Part shown: positions 1-7,657 of the stretch, in pieces | How positions within the stretch are numbered: the stretch's first letter is position 1 | Layout of the letters: each line of letters starts with the position of its first letter | Assembly: GCA_022600255.1 (NCBI GenBank) | Contig: JAHZKU010000294.1 | Span: 1 to 19,140, forward strand | Reading direction: 5' to 3' | DNA from: Actinomycetes bacterium | Lineage (GTDB): Bacteria; Actinomycetota; Actinomycetes; S36-B12; GCA-2699445 | Length of the DNA: 19,140 nucleotides | Translations under genes and position numbers: made by a program | The notes under the pieces: model-generated | What the model was told of the DNA's origin: nothing | Databases searched by the model: none | The model's input: only the letters and a program-made list of their open reading frames with translations

Positions 1-37
1 AGGAACCAGCAAGGGCTCGTCTCCGGATGCCCCCGAG

Positions 38-2293
38 TTAGAACCCGAAGTCCAAGTCCTTCAACTTGCTGAGGAAATCGTTTCCACCGAGCGTGCCGCT
101 AGGGGATTCGTTCGGGTCGGTCGGTTGCGGCTTCTGCGTTGGCCTGGGCTTCTCGGCGTTCTGTGAAGCAGAGGCCTTTTTCTTGTCCTCGTTTTGTTGG
201 AACTGGTAGTTGATGTACTTCGGTTCAGCGCCGAACCCGCGGACGGGCAGATCGGCGTGGGCGCCCACCATGGCCTGCCGCCAGATCGGGGCTGGCAGCG
301 TGGCGCCGTACACGACGCCGTAGTAGCGGCCGTTGATGTAGGTGTTGCGCACCGGGTACTCAAAGCCACCGCGAGGGTCGCCGACCCAGACAGCCGAAGC
401 AATCTGCGGGGTGTAACCGGCAAACCAAACCGCCGAGCTGTTGTCCGTGGTTCCGGTCTTCCCCGAGGCGGGACGTCCGAATGAGGCGTTCGGGGCGGTA
501 CCGCCAGCACTCATGGGTCCTTGCATCAGAGCCACGATGGTATCCGCGACCCGGCTGCTCACGACCCGGTTGCACTCGGGGGTGAAGTCATAGATCTTCT
601 TGCCGCCATTGAGCCGCTTGATGCTCTTGACGGGGTTTGGCTTACACCAGACGCCATCGTTGGCGAACCCGGCATAGGCGCCTGCCATATCCAACGGCAC
701 GACTTCAATCGACCCAAGTGGGAAAGACGGCACGCGATTCAGCGGCTTGCTGTCGCCGGTCTTGACGCCCATCGCTTCGGCGATCTCCGCCTGGCGACAC
801 AGGCTAACCATCCGCTCTAGGCCGATGAAGAACGTGTTCACCGAGCCCTTGGTCCCTGTGTACATGTTGAAGGTGCCAGAGGTACTCGTGCTGGCGTTGC
901 TGACCGTGTACGGGGGGAACAAGTAGCCATCGCAGTCCCGGAAGCCGTAGAAGGTGTTGGTGCCCGGGGAATTGATGTTCGTGTAGGGGGAGACACCCTT
1001 TTCTAGGGCGGCTGCCAAGGTGAACGCCTTGAAGGTTGAGCCAGCCTGCATCCCGATGGTGCCGCCGTCCTTCTTGCGCACGTTGTAGTTGAAGGTGGTG
1101 ACGCCTGGCTTCTTCTTGGTGCCCCACTTGCTGTTCTGCGTCATTGCCAAGATCTTGCCGGTCCCCGGCTGCACCATGCTGATAGCCGCGGCCTTATTGC
1201 TGGAGTCACCGATGGGAATGTAGTTGGTGACGGCGCGTTTGGACGCCGCTTGGTCTCCGGAATCCAAAGTGGTGACGATATCCAGGCCGCCCCTTTCAAG
1301 CATGGCCACCCGCTTCTTGCGGGAATCGCCGAAGCGGTTGTCATTGCGAATGTGATTCAGAACGTAGTCACAGAAATAAGGGGAGTCCGATGTCGTGCAG
1401 CCATTGGGGAACTTGCGATAGTCGATGTAGGACTTCACGTTCGTGCTCGAAGCTGCCTTAAGTTGGGCGTTTGTGATCTCGCCTAGTTCATTCATCCGAT
1501 TCAGGACCAGATTGCGACGTTCCGTGCTGTCGTTGGGGTTGCGGATGGGGTCGAAGGCACCTGGCTGCTGCACGATACCGGCCAGAGTTGCGGCCTCCAC
1601 AAGCTTCAGCTTGGAGGCTGGCTTGTTGAAGTAGGTCTGAGCGGCGGCTTCGATTCCGTATGCACCGGAGCCGAAGTAAGCGATATTCAAATAGTCGGTG
1701 AGAATCTCGTCTTTGGTCTTCTCTTTTTCCATTGCAATGGAGTAGCGAGCTTCGCGCAGCTTGCGCTCAGGGCTACGTTCGGTGGCAGCCTGCTGCTCTT
1801 CCTTCGTGTCGGCGTTGTTGAGCAGAACCAATTTGACGTATTGCTGCGTGATGGTTGAGCCACCCTGTTGGATTTCGCCACTCTGCTGGTTGGTGGCCAA
1901 GGCTCGCAGGGTGCCTCGCACGTCGATGCCGTTGTGTTCATAGAAGCGCGAGTCTTCAATAGCGATGATCGCCTTGCGCATGATCGGGGCGATCTCCTTC
2001 TGAGGAACGATCTCGCGATTCTCCTCGTACACGTAGGCAAGGCGCTTGCCGTCGGCTGTGCGAATGATGGAGCGTTCTGGAAGAACCGGCTCCGTAAGGT
2101 CTTCTGGGTAAGACTCGAAGCTTTCGATTGCCGTATTGGCGATTGCGCCTACCCCACCGACCGCAGGCATAGCAATGCCCGCACCGACGACACCGGCGAT
2201 AACGGAGACGCCAAGAAACGCGCTGAAGAGTCCGACGGCATTGGATTTCCCCGAATTGGGGGCGTCCGGCTTCTTGTTTTGTGACACAGTCAT
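38..2293 (-). CDS. ponA2: Bifunctional class A penicillin-binding protein (transglycosylase/transpeptidase), PonA2 type
   Basis: This enzyme polymerises lipid II and cross-links peptidoglycan on the outer face of the membrane. A short cytoplasmic N-terminus is followed by one membrane segment at about residues 20-45. The GT51 transglycosylase domain shows EDSRFYEHNG (catalytic Glu113) and GGSTITQQ at 144-151. The transpeptidase domain shows STFK (Ser419 nucleophile, Lys422), SVN at 484-486 and KTGT at 612-615, so both activities look intact. The length is 751 residues. After about residue 700 the protein ends in a Lys/Pro/Gln-rich, probably disordered tail, and I see no PASTA domain, which mycobacterial PonA2 carries. 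The start is ATG, with a divergent wblA upstream. That pairing and the following ATPase genes match the ponA2-whiB4 locus of mycobacteria, which is the basis for the symbol. The TATTCT on the minus strand at 2306-2301 is a possible -10. Confidence 0.95.
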   Translation of the reverse strand: MTVSQNKKPDAPNSGKSNAVGLFSAFLGVSVIAGVVGAGIAMPAVGGVGAIANTAIESFESYPEDLTEPVLPERSIIRTADGKRLAYVYEENREIVPQKEIAPIMRKAIIAIEDSRFYEHNGIDVRGTLRALATNQQSGEIQQGGSTITQQYVKLVLLNNADTKEEQQAATERSPERKLREARYSIAMEKEKTKDEILTDYLNIAYFGSGAYGIEAAAQTYFNKPASKLKLVEAATLAGIVQQPGAFDPIRNPNDSTERRNLVLNRMNELGEITNAQLKAASSTNVKSYIDYRKFPNGCTTSDSPYFCDYVLNHIRNDNRFGDSRKKRVAMLERGGLDIVTTLDSGDQAASKRAVTNYIPIGDSSNKAAAISMVQPGTGKILAMTQNSKWGTKKKPGVTTFNYNVRKKDGGTIGMQAGSTFKAFTLAAALEKGVSPYTNINSPGTNTFYGFRDCDGYLFPPYTVSNASTSTSGTFNMYTGTKGSVNTFFIGLERMVSLCRQAEIAEAMGVKTGDSKPLNRVPSFPLGSIEVVPLDMAGAYAGFANDGVWCKPNPVKSIKRLNGGKKIYDFTPECNRVVSSRVADTIVALMQGPMSAGGTAPNASFGRPASGKTGTTDNSSAVWFAGYTPQIASAVWVGDPRGGFEYPVRNTYINGRYYGVVYGATLPAPIWRQAMVGAHADLPVRGFGAEPKYINYQFQQNEDKKKASASQNAEKPRPTQKPQPTDPNESPSGTLGGNDFLSKLKDLDFGF

Positions 2294-2381
2294 ACGACGT
2301 CCAGAATAAGTGTTTCGGTTCCCACATCAGTCCCGCGTTAGCAAACCGCAGCCTTGGGACATCATTTTAGTCCAATAAGAC

Positions 2382-2387
2382 TATAAG
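2382..2387 (+). promoter_or_regulatory. Candidate -10 element (TATAAG) for wblA
   Basis: TATAAG lies in the AT-richer gap between the divergent penicillin-binding protein and wblA genes. It would place transcription start near 2394, giving wblA an untranslated leader of roughly 115-120 bases if translation begins at 2512. No convincing -35 is visible at 16-18 bases. TTGGGA at 2354-2359 is the nearest, with a spacer that is too long for this hexamer. This is an inference. Confidence 0.35.
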
Positions 2388-2497
2388 AGTTAGTCACAAA
2401 AGACCTATGACAACCATCACTCTCTGCGTAGTGTCCGTTACACCAAGCGTTGTCGATCTTCGTCCGTACCCCCACGGGCATGAAGCCGACGCCGATC

Positions 2498-2504
2498 GGA
2501 AGGA
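2498..2504 (+). promoter_or_regulatory. Ribosome binding site that decides the wblA start
   Basis: GGAAGGA sits seven bases before ATG 2512. The open frame extends upstream to an ATG at 2407, but that codon has no comparable site, and the 35 extra residues are not part of known WblA proteins. This supports 2512 as the start. Confidence 0.7.
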
Positions 2505-2511
2505 CCCACTC

Positions 2512-2877
2512 ATGATGGACTGGAACAATGATTGGGCCGTGAATGCAGCATGCAACGGCACTGACCCCGATGAACTCTTCGTACAAGGCGCGGCGCAGAA
2601 TCGCGCAAAAATGATCTGTATGGGCTGCGACGTCCGCACGGAATGCCTAGCAGACGCATTGGACAATCGGGTGGAGTTCGGTGTGTGGGGCGGCATGACC
2701 GAGCGCGAGCGCCGGGCTCTCCTGCGGCGGCGACCGGACGTTACGTCCTGGCAGCGACTCCTAACTGTGGCGCGTGATGAGCACCAACGGGTCGCTGGCT
2801 CAGATGCCTACGAAGCGATCCCCCAGATCCCCACCCAACAGGGCAACGTCAACGTTGAGGCCTACCAGCGGCCCTGA
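2512..2877 (+). CDS. wblA: WhiB-family iron-sulfur transcription regulator, WblA/WhiB4 orthologue
   Basis: A 121-residue WhiB-like protein with the four cluster-ligating cysteines: one in the AAC segment, two in the MICMGCDV segment and one in the TECLADAL segment. These are followed by the VWGGMTERERRALL turn and helix (GVWGG motif) used for contact with the sigma factor. The stretch TDPDELFVQGAAQNRAK is characteristic of WblA (Streptomyces) and WhiB4 (mycobacteria). In those organisms the protein responds to oxidants or NO and controls differentiation or redox genes; those roles come from family knowledge, not from this sequence. The position between the penicillin-binding protein and the ATPase pair agrees with orthology. 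The start was chosen at 2512 because of GGAAGGA at 2498-2504 and because it matches the short N-terminus of WblA. An upstream in-frame ATG at 2407 would add 35 residues with no family support. Confidence 0.93.
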   Translation: MMDWNNDWAVNAACNGTDPDELFVQGAAQNRAKMICMGCDVRTECLADALDNRVEFGVWGGMTERERRALLRRRPDVTSWQRLLTVARDEHQRVAGSDAYEAIPQIPTQQGNVNVEAYQRP

Positions 2878-2918
2878 CACCCGATCCGGCTTTCCCCAGC
2901 TTGGGAGCATAACCGTGG

Positions 2919-4067
2919 TTATTCAGCGGTGACATCTGCCACCAATAACTCGCCGACTAGGCGCAGGCCGTCCAAGTCATGGACGTCGTCGGCCAGCGCA
3001 GGAATGACCGCCACGGGCACTTGCGGGTGGGCCGCGGAGAAACGGTCGGCTAGGTGAGCCTGTCGTTCAGCGGCCACGACCGTGTTGGCGTGCAACCGCA
3101 GCAGTGCCGCGGTCTCGGCCGCTGCAGGCTCAGCATCTAGGGCGTCTGCTGCCACGGTGGCTTGGGCGGCCGACAATGTGTGCGGCGGCGGCAGCGTGAC
3201 GCGGTTCAGTACCATCCCGGCAAGCGGCATCCCTTCGCTGGACAGTCGGTCCACGAAGTAGGTGGCCTCACGAATTGCATCGGGTTCTGGGGCCGCGATC
3301 ACGGTGAACGCTGTTCCCGGCTCCTTCAGCAACTGATAGGTCTCATCGGCTCGATTCCGGAAACCACCGAAGATGCTCTCCAGTGCCTGCACGAAAGCAG
3401 ACAGGTCACTGAGTAACTGGTTGCCCAGGACTTTGTTCATCACGCCGGAGACGAGGCTGAAGCCGGCGCCGAAGATCCGGCCCACGCCGCGACCCGCTCC
3501 TTTGGCCGGTGCCGCAAGGACTCGGATAAACCGACCATCCAAGAACGATCCCAACCGGTTCGGAGCATCCAAAAAATCCAGCGCCGATCGAGAGGGCGGT
3601 GTGTCCACAACGATCAGATCCCAAGAACCGTCCAAGTCAGATTGCTGGCGCAGTTGCCCCAGTTTCTCCATCGCCATGTACTCCTGGGTTCCGGCGAACG
3701 AACTAGACAGGGATTGGTAGAACGGATTGTCCAACACGCTCTGGGCTCTTTCCGGATCCGTGTGCGACTCGACCAACTCCTCGAATGTGCGCTTCATGTC
3801 CAGCATCATGGCGTCCAGCGACCCGGTGCCAGTAATACCGGGAACCTGGCGTGGGGTGTTATCTAGTTCGGCTAACCCCATCGACTGGGCCAGTCGCCGA
3901 GCTGGGTCGATCGTCAGAACGACCACGTTGCGGCCACCCTCAGCGGCCCGCAGCGCCATCGCGGCCGCGGTGGTCGTCTTGCCGACGCCACCAGAACCAC
4001 AGCAGACGATGATCCTGGTTTCGGGATCAAAGAGAAGCGCATCGACATCAAATGGTGCTGTGCTCAT
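2919..4067 (-). CDS. GET3/ArsA-like ATPase, second subunit of the pair (Rv3680 type)
   Basis: A 382-residue P-loop ATPase of the ArsA/GET3 branch of the MinD/SIMIBI class. The Walker A region reads CGSGGVGKTTT (residues 23-33). Ser25 stands where the family's signature lysine (KGGxGK) normally is. Switch I is intact as TIDPARR with the catalytic-type Asp, and switch II reads VVDTPPS. The start codon overlaps the stop of the upstream paralogue by four bases (ATGA), so the two are translationally coupled and probably form a heteromer. The order matches M. tuberculosis Rv3679-Rv3680, for which metabolic stress roles have been reported. Whether these proteins handle membrane proteins, anions or something else is not decided by the sequence. 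No arsenite-binding cysteine pattern or ars genes are seen nearby. A GGAGG-type site precedes the ATG. Confidence 0.9.
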   Translation of the reverse strand: MSTAPFDVDALLFDPETRIIVCCGSGGVGKTTTAAAMALRAAEGGRNVVVLTIDPARRLAQSMGLAELDNTPRQVPGITGTGSLDAMMLDMKRTFEELVESHTDPERAQSVLDNPFYQSLSSSFAGTQEYMAMEKLGQLRQQSDLDGSWDLIVVDTPPSRSALDFLDAPNRLGSFLDGRFIRVLAAPAKGAGRGVGRIFGAGFSLVSGVMNKVLGNQLLSDLSAFVQALESIFGGFRNRADETYQLLKEPGTAFTVIAAPEPDAIREATYFVDRLSSEGMPLAGMVLNRVTLPPPHTLSAAQATVAADALDAEPAAAETAALLRLHANTVVAAERQAHLADRFSAAHPQVPVAVIPALADDVHDLDGLRLVGELLVADVTAE

Positions 4068-5041
4068 CGGGGCGCCTCCTCCCGGATTCGATTGGCGAGT
4101 TCATACAGTCCACCAAGATCTACACCGTCGGGCAGGAAAGGCAGGTCGATGAGTTGTGCGTCTGACGTGCTGAGACGTTCCCGTTCTCTGCGTTGCAGCG
4201 CCACACGAGTCGCGTGGTCAACGGCCTCGCCGGCCAAGCTCTCGACCAACTGGGTTGATGCAGCAACGCCGACACTCTCCAAGTCTTGCTGTAGGCGTTC
4301 GATTGAGACCTCGCCGCCAGCCTGGAGCGTGGTTTGCGAGAGTTCCTCAGTCTGGAGCATGTTCACAAAAACCGCGCCCACCGGCAGGTCGGCCTTCTTG
4401 AGTTCCTCGAGTCCGTCCAATGTCTCTTGCACCGGCATTTCTTCGAGCAAGGCCACCATGTGAATCGCGGTCTGCGGCGATTGCAGCACACGCATCACGG
4501 ACTCTGCCTGGTTCCGGATGGGCCCCATTTTGGCGAGGTCCGCAACCTCGTTGTTCACATTGAGGAACCGCGCGATACGACCGGTGGGGGGAGCATCCAT
4601 TACCACGGCGTCCCAGACAAACCGGCCCTTCTCGCGTCTGCGCACGGCTTCGCCGGTCTTCCCAGTAAGCAGGACGTCGCGCAGCCCAGGAGCAATCGTG
4701 GTGGCGAAGTCGATCGCTCCGATCCGACGCAAAGCCGACCCGCCCCGTTTGATGTTGTAGAACATCCTGAGGTACTCCAGCATGGCCTGCTCGGGATCAA
4801 CAGATTGGCCCCAGACATCCCCGCCCCCGCGAGCGATGGCGATTCGCGTCTCTTCGTAGGGCAGTGGGGGGACATCGAAGAGCTGCGCGATGCCTTGTCG
4901 GCCTTCCACCTCGAGTAGGAGAACGCGCTGGCCACCGGTGGCTAACGCCAAGGCGAGCGCCGCCGCCACTGTCGTTTTCCCGGTACCACCTTTCCCCGTT
5001 ACGACATGGAGACGAACGTCAGGCCAAAGATCACAGGGCAC
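4064..5041 (-). CDS. GET3/ArsA-like ATPase, first subunit of the pair (Rv3679 type)
   Basis: A 325-residue ATPase with a deviant Walker A motif, TGKGGTGKTT, at residues 15-24, including the signature Lys17, and switch II VMDAPPTG. The switch I region is unusual: where GET3 and ArsA have DPA, this protein reads EVEGRQGIAQLFD, so the water-activating Asp is replaced by Glu and the Pro-Ala is lost. This is the reverse of its partner, which keeps DPA but lacks the signature lysine. The start is GTG at 5041. TAGGCT on the minus strand at 5053-5048 followed by exactly six bases points to a leaderless mRNA. It is the first gene of a two-gene operon with the downstream ATPase. Confidence 0.9.
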   Translation of the reverse strand: MPCDLWPDVRLHVVTGKGGTGKTTVAAALALALATGGQRVLLLEVEGRQGIAQLFDVPPLPYEETRIAIARGGGDVWGQSVDPEQAMLEYLRMFYNIKRGGSALRRIGAIDFATTIAPGLRDVLLTGKTGEAVRRREKGRFVWDAVVMDAPPTGRIARFLNVNNEVADLAKMGPIRNQAESVMRVLQSPQTAIHMVALLEEMPVQETLDGLEELKKADLPVGAVFVNMLQTEELSQTTLQAGGEVSIERLQQDLESVGVAASTQLVESLAGEAVDHATRVALQRRERERLSTSDAQLIDLPFLPDGVDLGGLYELANRIREEAPR

Positions 5042-5047
5042 TATGGC

Positions 5048-5053
5048 AGCCTA
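5048..5053 (-). promoter_or_regulatory. Leaderless -10 element for the ATPase operon
   Basis: Read on the minus strand, TAGGCT is followed by six bases and then the GTG start at 5041. That is the spacing expected when transcription begins on the first base of the start codon. No Shine-Dalgarno sequence lies before this GTG, and no good -35 is visible at 17 bases. Confidence 0.55.
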
Positions 5054-5151
5054 GTTGAGGTTGCCGCGGCATACAGGTCAAGGTCCGATTCGCCGCAATC
5101 CACAGACGCCTCAGCGATCCGCCCAAGCAGTCCATGTTTGCCAAATCGGGA

Positions 5152-5157
5152 TAGGGT
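5152..5157 (+). promoter_or_regulatory. Leaderless -10 element for the 50-residue gene
   Basis: TAGGGT is followed by six bases (GGAGGT) and then ATG 5164. The spacing fits a leaderless transcript. The GGAGGT could also act as a ribosome binding site, but it lies too close to the ATG for that, which favours the leaderless reading. Confidence 0.5.
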
Positions 5158-5163
5158 GGAGGT

Positions 5164-5316
5164 ATGAAATGGGAATACGCCACAGCGCCGGTTCTGATCC
5201 ACGCCACGAAACAGATTCTGGACAATTGGGGCCAGGACGGGTGGGAACTGGTACAGATCGTCCCTGGCCCGAACCCTGAGAATATGGTTGCCTACTTTAA
5301 GAGGCCGTTGTCTTAG
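5164..5316 (+). CDS. Small conserved actinobacterial protein, Rv3678A type (50 aa)
   Basis: This short gene encodes 50 residues beginning MKWEYATAPVLIHATKQILD and containing a GWELVQIVPGP segment near the middle. The WEYAT...GWELV pattern is that of small DUF4177-like proteins. The same protein occurs at this place in M. tuberculosis (Rv3678A, between the ATPase gene Rv3679 and the Rid gene Rv3678c). No function is known to me. It is the first gene of a plus-strand run with the Rid protein, the Nudix hydrolase and the metallo-beta-lactamase-fold hydrolase, 106 bases upstream of the Rid gene. The start is supported by its position behind the TAGGGT element and by similarity to the Rv3678A N-terminus. 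Confidence 0.85.
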   Translation: MKWEYATAPVLIHATKQILDNWGQDGWELVQIVPGPNPENMVAYFKRPLS

Positions 5317-5422
5317 TGCCGTGCCTCACACGCGGGCATACCAAAGGTCAGACCGACAGAATGAGAGTTGTTGGATCGGACGCGGTGAGAATCAGGCAGG
5401 GCCAGCGAAGGAATGAGGGTGG

Positions 5423-5902
5423 ATGAGTAAGCACAAGAATAAGAATCTTTCAGCGGTGGAAATGCGGCTATCTGCAGCCGGATACGCACTCCCGGACTCC
5501 GCACCCCCAATTGCGAACTACCAAGCGGCAGTTAGGCACGGCAATCAGGTGGTCACCGCAGGTCAACTGCCGATGGCGGCCGGGTCTCTGCTGCATACCG
5601 GTCTAGTGGGGGTAGATCTAGATGCGGAACAGGCGAGGGCATGTGTCCGACAAGCCACCCTGAACGCGCTGTCGGCCGTGCGGACCTGCGTAGACCTTGC
5701 CGATGTGAAGCAGACGATTCGATTGGTGGGCTACCTGGCATGTCCGGCAACCTTCACCGAACATCCCGAGATTCTGAATGCTGGCAGCGACCTGCTCTTC
5801 ACTGCATTTGGGGAACACGGTAACCACGTCCGCAGCGCCGTCGGTGTGAGCAGCCTGCCGTTGGGTTCACCCGTGGAGATTGAGCTTGTGGTCGGCGTCT
5901 AA
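5423..5902 (+). CDS. Rid-family (YjgF/YER057c/UK114) protein, Rv3678c type
   Basis: A 159-residue protein of the Rid superfamily. Known Rid proteins hydrolyse reactive enamine/imine intermediates made by PLP enzymes, but this divergent subgroup has not been shown to do so. The family core is visible: NQVVTAGQLP at 41-50, then HVRSAVGVSSLPLGSPVEIEL at the C-terminus. The latter carries the conserved Arg (Arg137) that binds the substrate carboxylate in RidA, and the Glu pair 152/154. The ATG at 5423 gives a Lys/Asn-rich N-terminal leader of about 13 residues. An internal ATG at 5462 (MRLSAAG) fits the family N-terminus just as well. The stop overlaps the next start by one base (TAATG), so it is coupled to the Nudix gene. 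Confidence 0.88.
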   Translation: MSKHKNKNLSAVEMRLSAAGYALPDSAPPIANYQAAVRHGNQVVTAGQLPMAAGSLLHTGLVGVDLDAEQARACVRQATLNALSAVRTCVDLADVKQTIRLVGYLACPATFTEHPEILNAGSDLLFTAFGEHGNHVRSAVGVSSLPLGSPVEIELVVGV

Positions 5903-6741
5903 TGACCAGCGACTCAGCAGGGATGCCCGAGGCGCTCACTCGCCGCGCCGAGGCCCTGCTGACGGGCGATACCGCGGCGTGGACCGCGCCCGACACCAAA
6001 GACAGTGCCACGGTAATTCTGCTGCGGGACTCCGAGGTGGGCCCGCAGACTTTCCTGCAACGTAGGGTCGGGAGCATGAAGTTTGCTGCCGGCATGTACG
6101 TGTTTCCGGGTGGGCGCGTGGAACCTCAAGACGCGGACCCGCAGGTGCCGTGGCGCGGGGATCCGGCTGCCGAACCCTTCCGGCAACCCGACGGCGCCAG
6201 CATCACGGCCACTTTCCGCGCGGTGACCGTTGCCGCGGCTCGGGAGACCTGGGAAGAAGCCGCTGTGGTCCTAGGCGCCAACGCTTCCGGCGCGCCGTTG
6301 TCGGATACCCCAAGCGCTCCTGATGTGGATGTCATCGACTGGCTACGGGAGTGTGGGGGAGCGGTGAATGCCGCCGACCTCATCCCGTGGGCGCACTGGG
6401 TGACGCCGGAGGTCGAGCGTCACCGGTACGACACCCGATTCTTGGCCGTGGCACTTCCGGCCGGGCAAGCCGCACTCGACCTAGGCGTGGAGTCTGACAA
6501 TTCGCTGTGGATTAGCCCCGAGGCCGCCTTGGTCGAGGCGAAAGCTGGAACCATGCCGATGCTGCCGCCGACTTTCGACGCCTTGGAACGATTGGTCGGC
6601 TATGGCACGGTGATCGACGCTCTGGCCGCGGCCGACCCCGATCCCCTCCCCTTGATGCCGCGCGCGATCCGCACCCCGCAAGGCAACATCCGATGGGCCA
6701 TCGTTGATGCCTACAGCGATGAAGTCCTGCGGGAGTTGTGA
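5902..6741 (+). CDS. Nudix hydrolase, NUDT19-like with interrupted Nudix box
   Basis: A 279-residue Nudix hydrolase. The FAAGMYVFPGGRVEPQD segment (61-77) opens the Nudix box. Its catalytic helix AAARETWEEAAVVLG follows only at 111-125, so the box is split by an insert of roughly 40 residues. An insertion of this kind and the preceding GMYVFPGG pattern are typical of the NUDT19/RP2p branch, which in mammals hydrolyses CoA and acyl-CoA esters. The substrate here is not known. The gene starts on the last base of the upstream Rid stop codon, so the two are translationally coupled. The next gene is a metallo-beta-lactamase-fold hydrolase, a pairing also seen in other actinobacteria. Confidence 0.88.
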   Translation: MTSDSAGMPEALTRRAEALLTGDTAAWTAPDTKDSATVILLRDSEVGPQTFLQRRVGSMKFAAGMYVFPGGRVEPQDADPQVPWRGDPAAEPFRQPDGASITATFRAVTVAAARETWEEAAVVLGANASGAPLSDTPSAPDVDVIDWLRECGGAVNAADLIPWAHWVTPEVERHRYDTRFLAVALPAGQAALDLGVESDNSLWISPEAALVEAKAGTMPMLPPTFDALERLVGYGTVIDALAAADPDPLPLMPRAIRTPQGNIRWAIVDAYSDEVLREL

Positions 6742-6777
6742 GCCTGCAATGAAAGCGACGGATTGGGTGGGGTCATC

Positions 6778-7599
6778 TTGAGCGGCGCCCCTGTTGTCAT
6801 CGGATCCACTGATCCCTGGTCTGGCGGCTGGGTTGGGGAACTGAGTCAGTGCGTCTTGGCGCCAAATCCGTCTCCGATGACGCTGGATGGCACCAACACT
6901 TGGCTTCTGGGCGCGCCCGGGTCTCAGGAACTGGTGTTGGTCGACCCAGGCCCAGATGATCCGGCTCACCTTGAGTCTGTGCAATCGGCCCTAGCCGAAC
7001 GAGGCGCCGTGGTCAGCGTGATTCTGCTGACCCACGGACATGTGGATCATTCGGCAGGGGCACGGCTGTTCTCTGATGCGTTGCACGCACCGGTACGGGC
7101 CCTTGACCCAGATCATCGCTACGGCGGAGAAGGTCTGGCGGCTGGAGACGTGGTAGCCGGTGGAGAATTGGCGATAGAAATCGTGGGGACACCAGGGCAC
7201 TCCTCCGACTCCTTGAGTTTTAGCATCGAGGATGCTGGCGTCATGTTGACCGGAGATACCGTGTTGGGCCGCGGAACGACGGTGGTGGCGCACCCGGATG
7301 GATCATTGGCTGAGTACTTGGCGTCGCTGCACCGACTGAAGTCGCTGGCGCGAGCATCCGAGGCTCACTTAATGCTGCCTGGCCACGGGCCTACGGTGAC
7401 CGAGCCAGAGCAACTGCTAGACACCTATCTGGCGCATCGAGCCGAGCGACTTGAGCAGGTCAGGCTTGCGATTGCTGCCGGGGCAACCTCGCCGATGGAT
7501 GTGGTGCAGCAGGTGTATCAACCGATCCCTGATGCAGTCATCCCTGCGGCGTTGGCCAGTGTTAGAGCCCAATGGGACTACTTAACGCGCGGTGGATGA
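6778..7599 (+). CDS. Metallo-beta-lactamase-fold hydrolase, LACTB2-like (Rv3677c type)
   Basis: A metal-dependent hydrolase of 273 residues with the zinc motif THGHVDH at about 85-91. The other metal ligands appear as the His of GTPGHSSDS, the Asp of LTGDTVLG and the His of LPGHGPTV, followed by a C-terminal winged-helix-like region. This layout is that of LACTB2-type proteins, some of which are endoribonucleases; the actual substrate cannot be read from sequence. I chose the TTG at 6778 because GGGTGGGG lies about six bases before it. An in-frame TTG at 6763 would add five residues without a good ribosome site. It lies 36 bases after the Nudix stop and closes the plus-strand run, facing the convergent crp gene. 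Confidence 0.87.
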   Translation: MSGAPVVIGSTDPWSGGWVGELSQCVLAPNPSPMTLDGTNTWLLGAPGSQELVLVDPGPDDPAHLESVQSALAERGAVVSVILLTHGHVDHSAGARLFSDALHAPVRALDPDHRYGGEGLAAGDVVAGGELAIEIVGTPGHSSDSLSFSIEDAGVMLTGDTVLGRGTTVVAHPDGSLAEYLASLHRLKSLARASEAHLMLPGHGPTVTEPEQLLDTYLAHRAERLEQVRLAIAAGATSPMDVVQQVYQPIPDAVIPAALASVRAQWDYLTRGG

Positions 7600-7634
7600 C
7601 TAGCGGGACTTGAGCCCAAGCCCGTTCCTAGGCG

Positions 7635-7650
7635 CCAGCAGGCCTGCTGG
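7635..7650. terminator. Palindrome between convergent genes, probable bidirectional terminator
   Basis: CCAGCAGGCCTGCTGG is a perfect 16-base palindrome between the stop of the metallo-beta-lactamase-fold gene (7599) and the stop of crp (7658). As RNA it forms a six-pair GC-rich stem with a GGCC loop on either strand. There is no U-tract, which is common for actinobacterial terminators. Confidence 0.5.
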
Positions 7651-7657
7651 GCGGAGG

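Noticed and set aside
2296..2323. Possible ECF-type promoter (GGGAACC, 17 bases, CGTC) before the penicillin-binding protein gene on the minus strand
   Set aside because: Transcription would then begin inside the coding region, and no alternative downstream start keeps the membrane segment, so the match is probably chance.
2907..2922. ATAACC-GT-GGTTAT near-palindrome at the end of the second ATPase gene
   Set aside because: The two-base loop is too small for an RNA hairpin and the sequence includes the stop codon; operator function there is unlikely.
6749..6778. ATG at 6749 as start of the metallo-beta-lactamase-fold gene
   Set aside because: It is in another reading frame; TTG 6778 is in frame and has a GGGTGGGG site before it.
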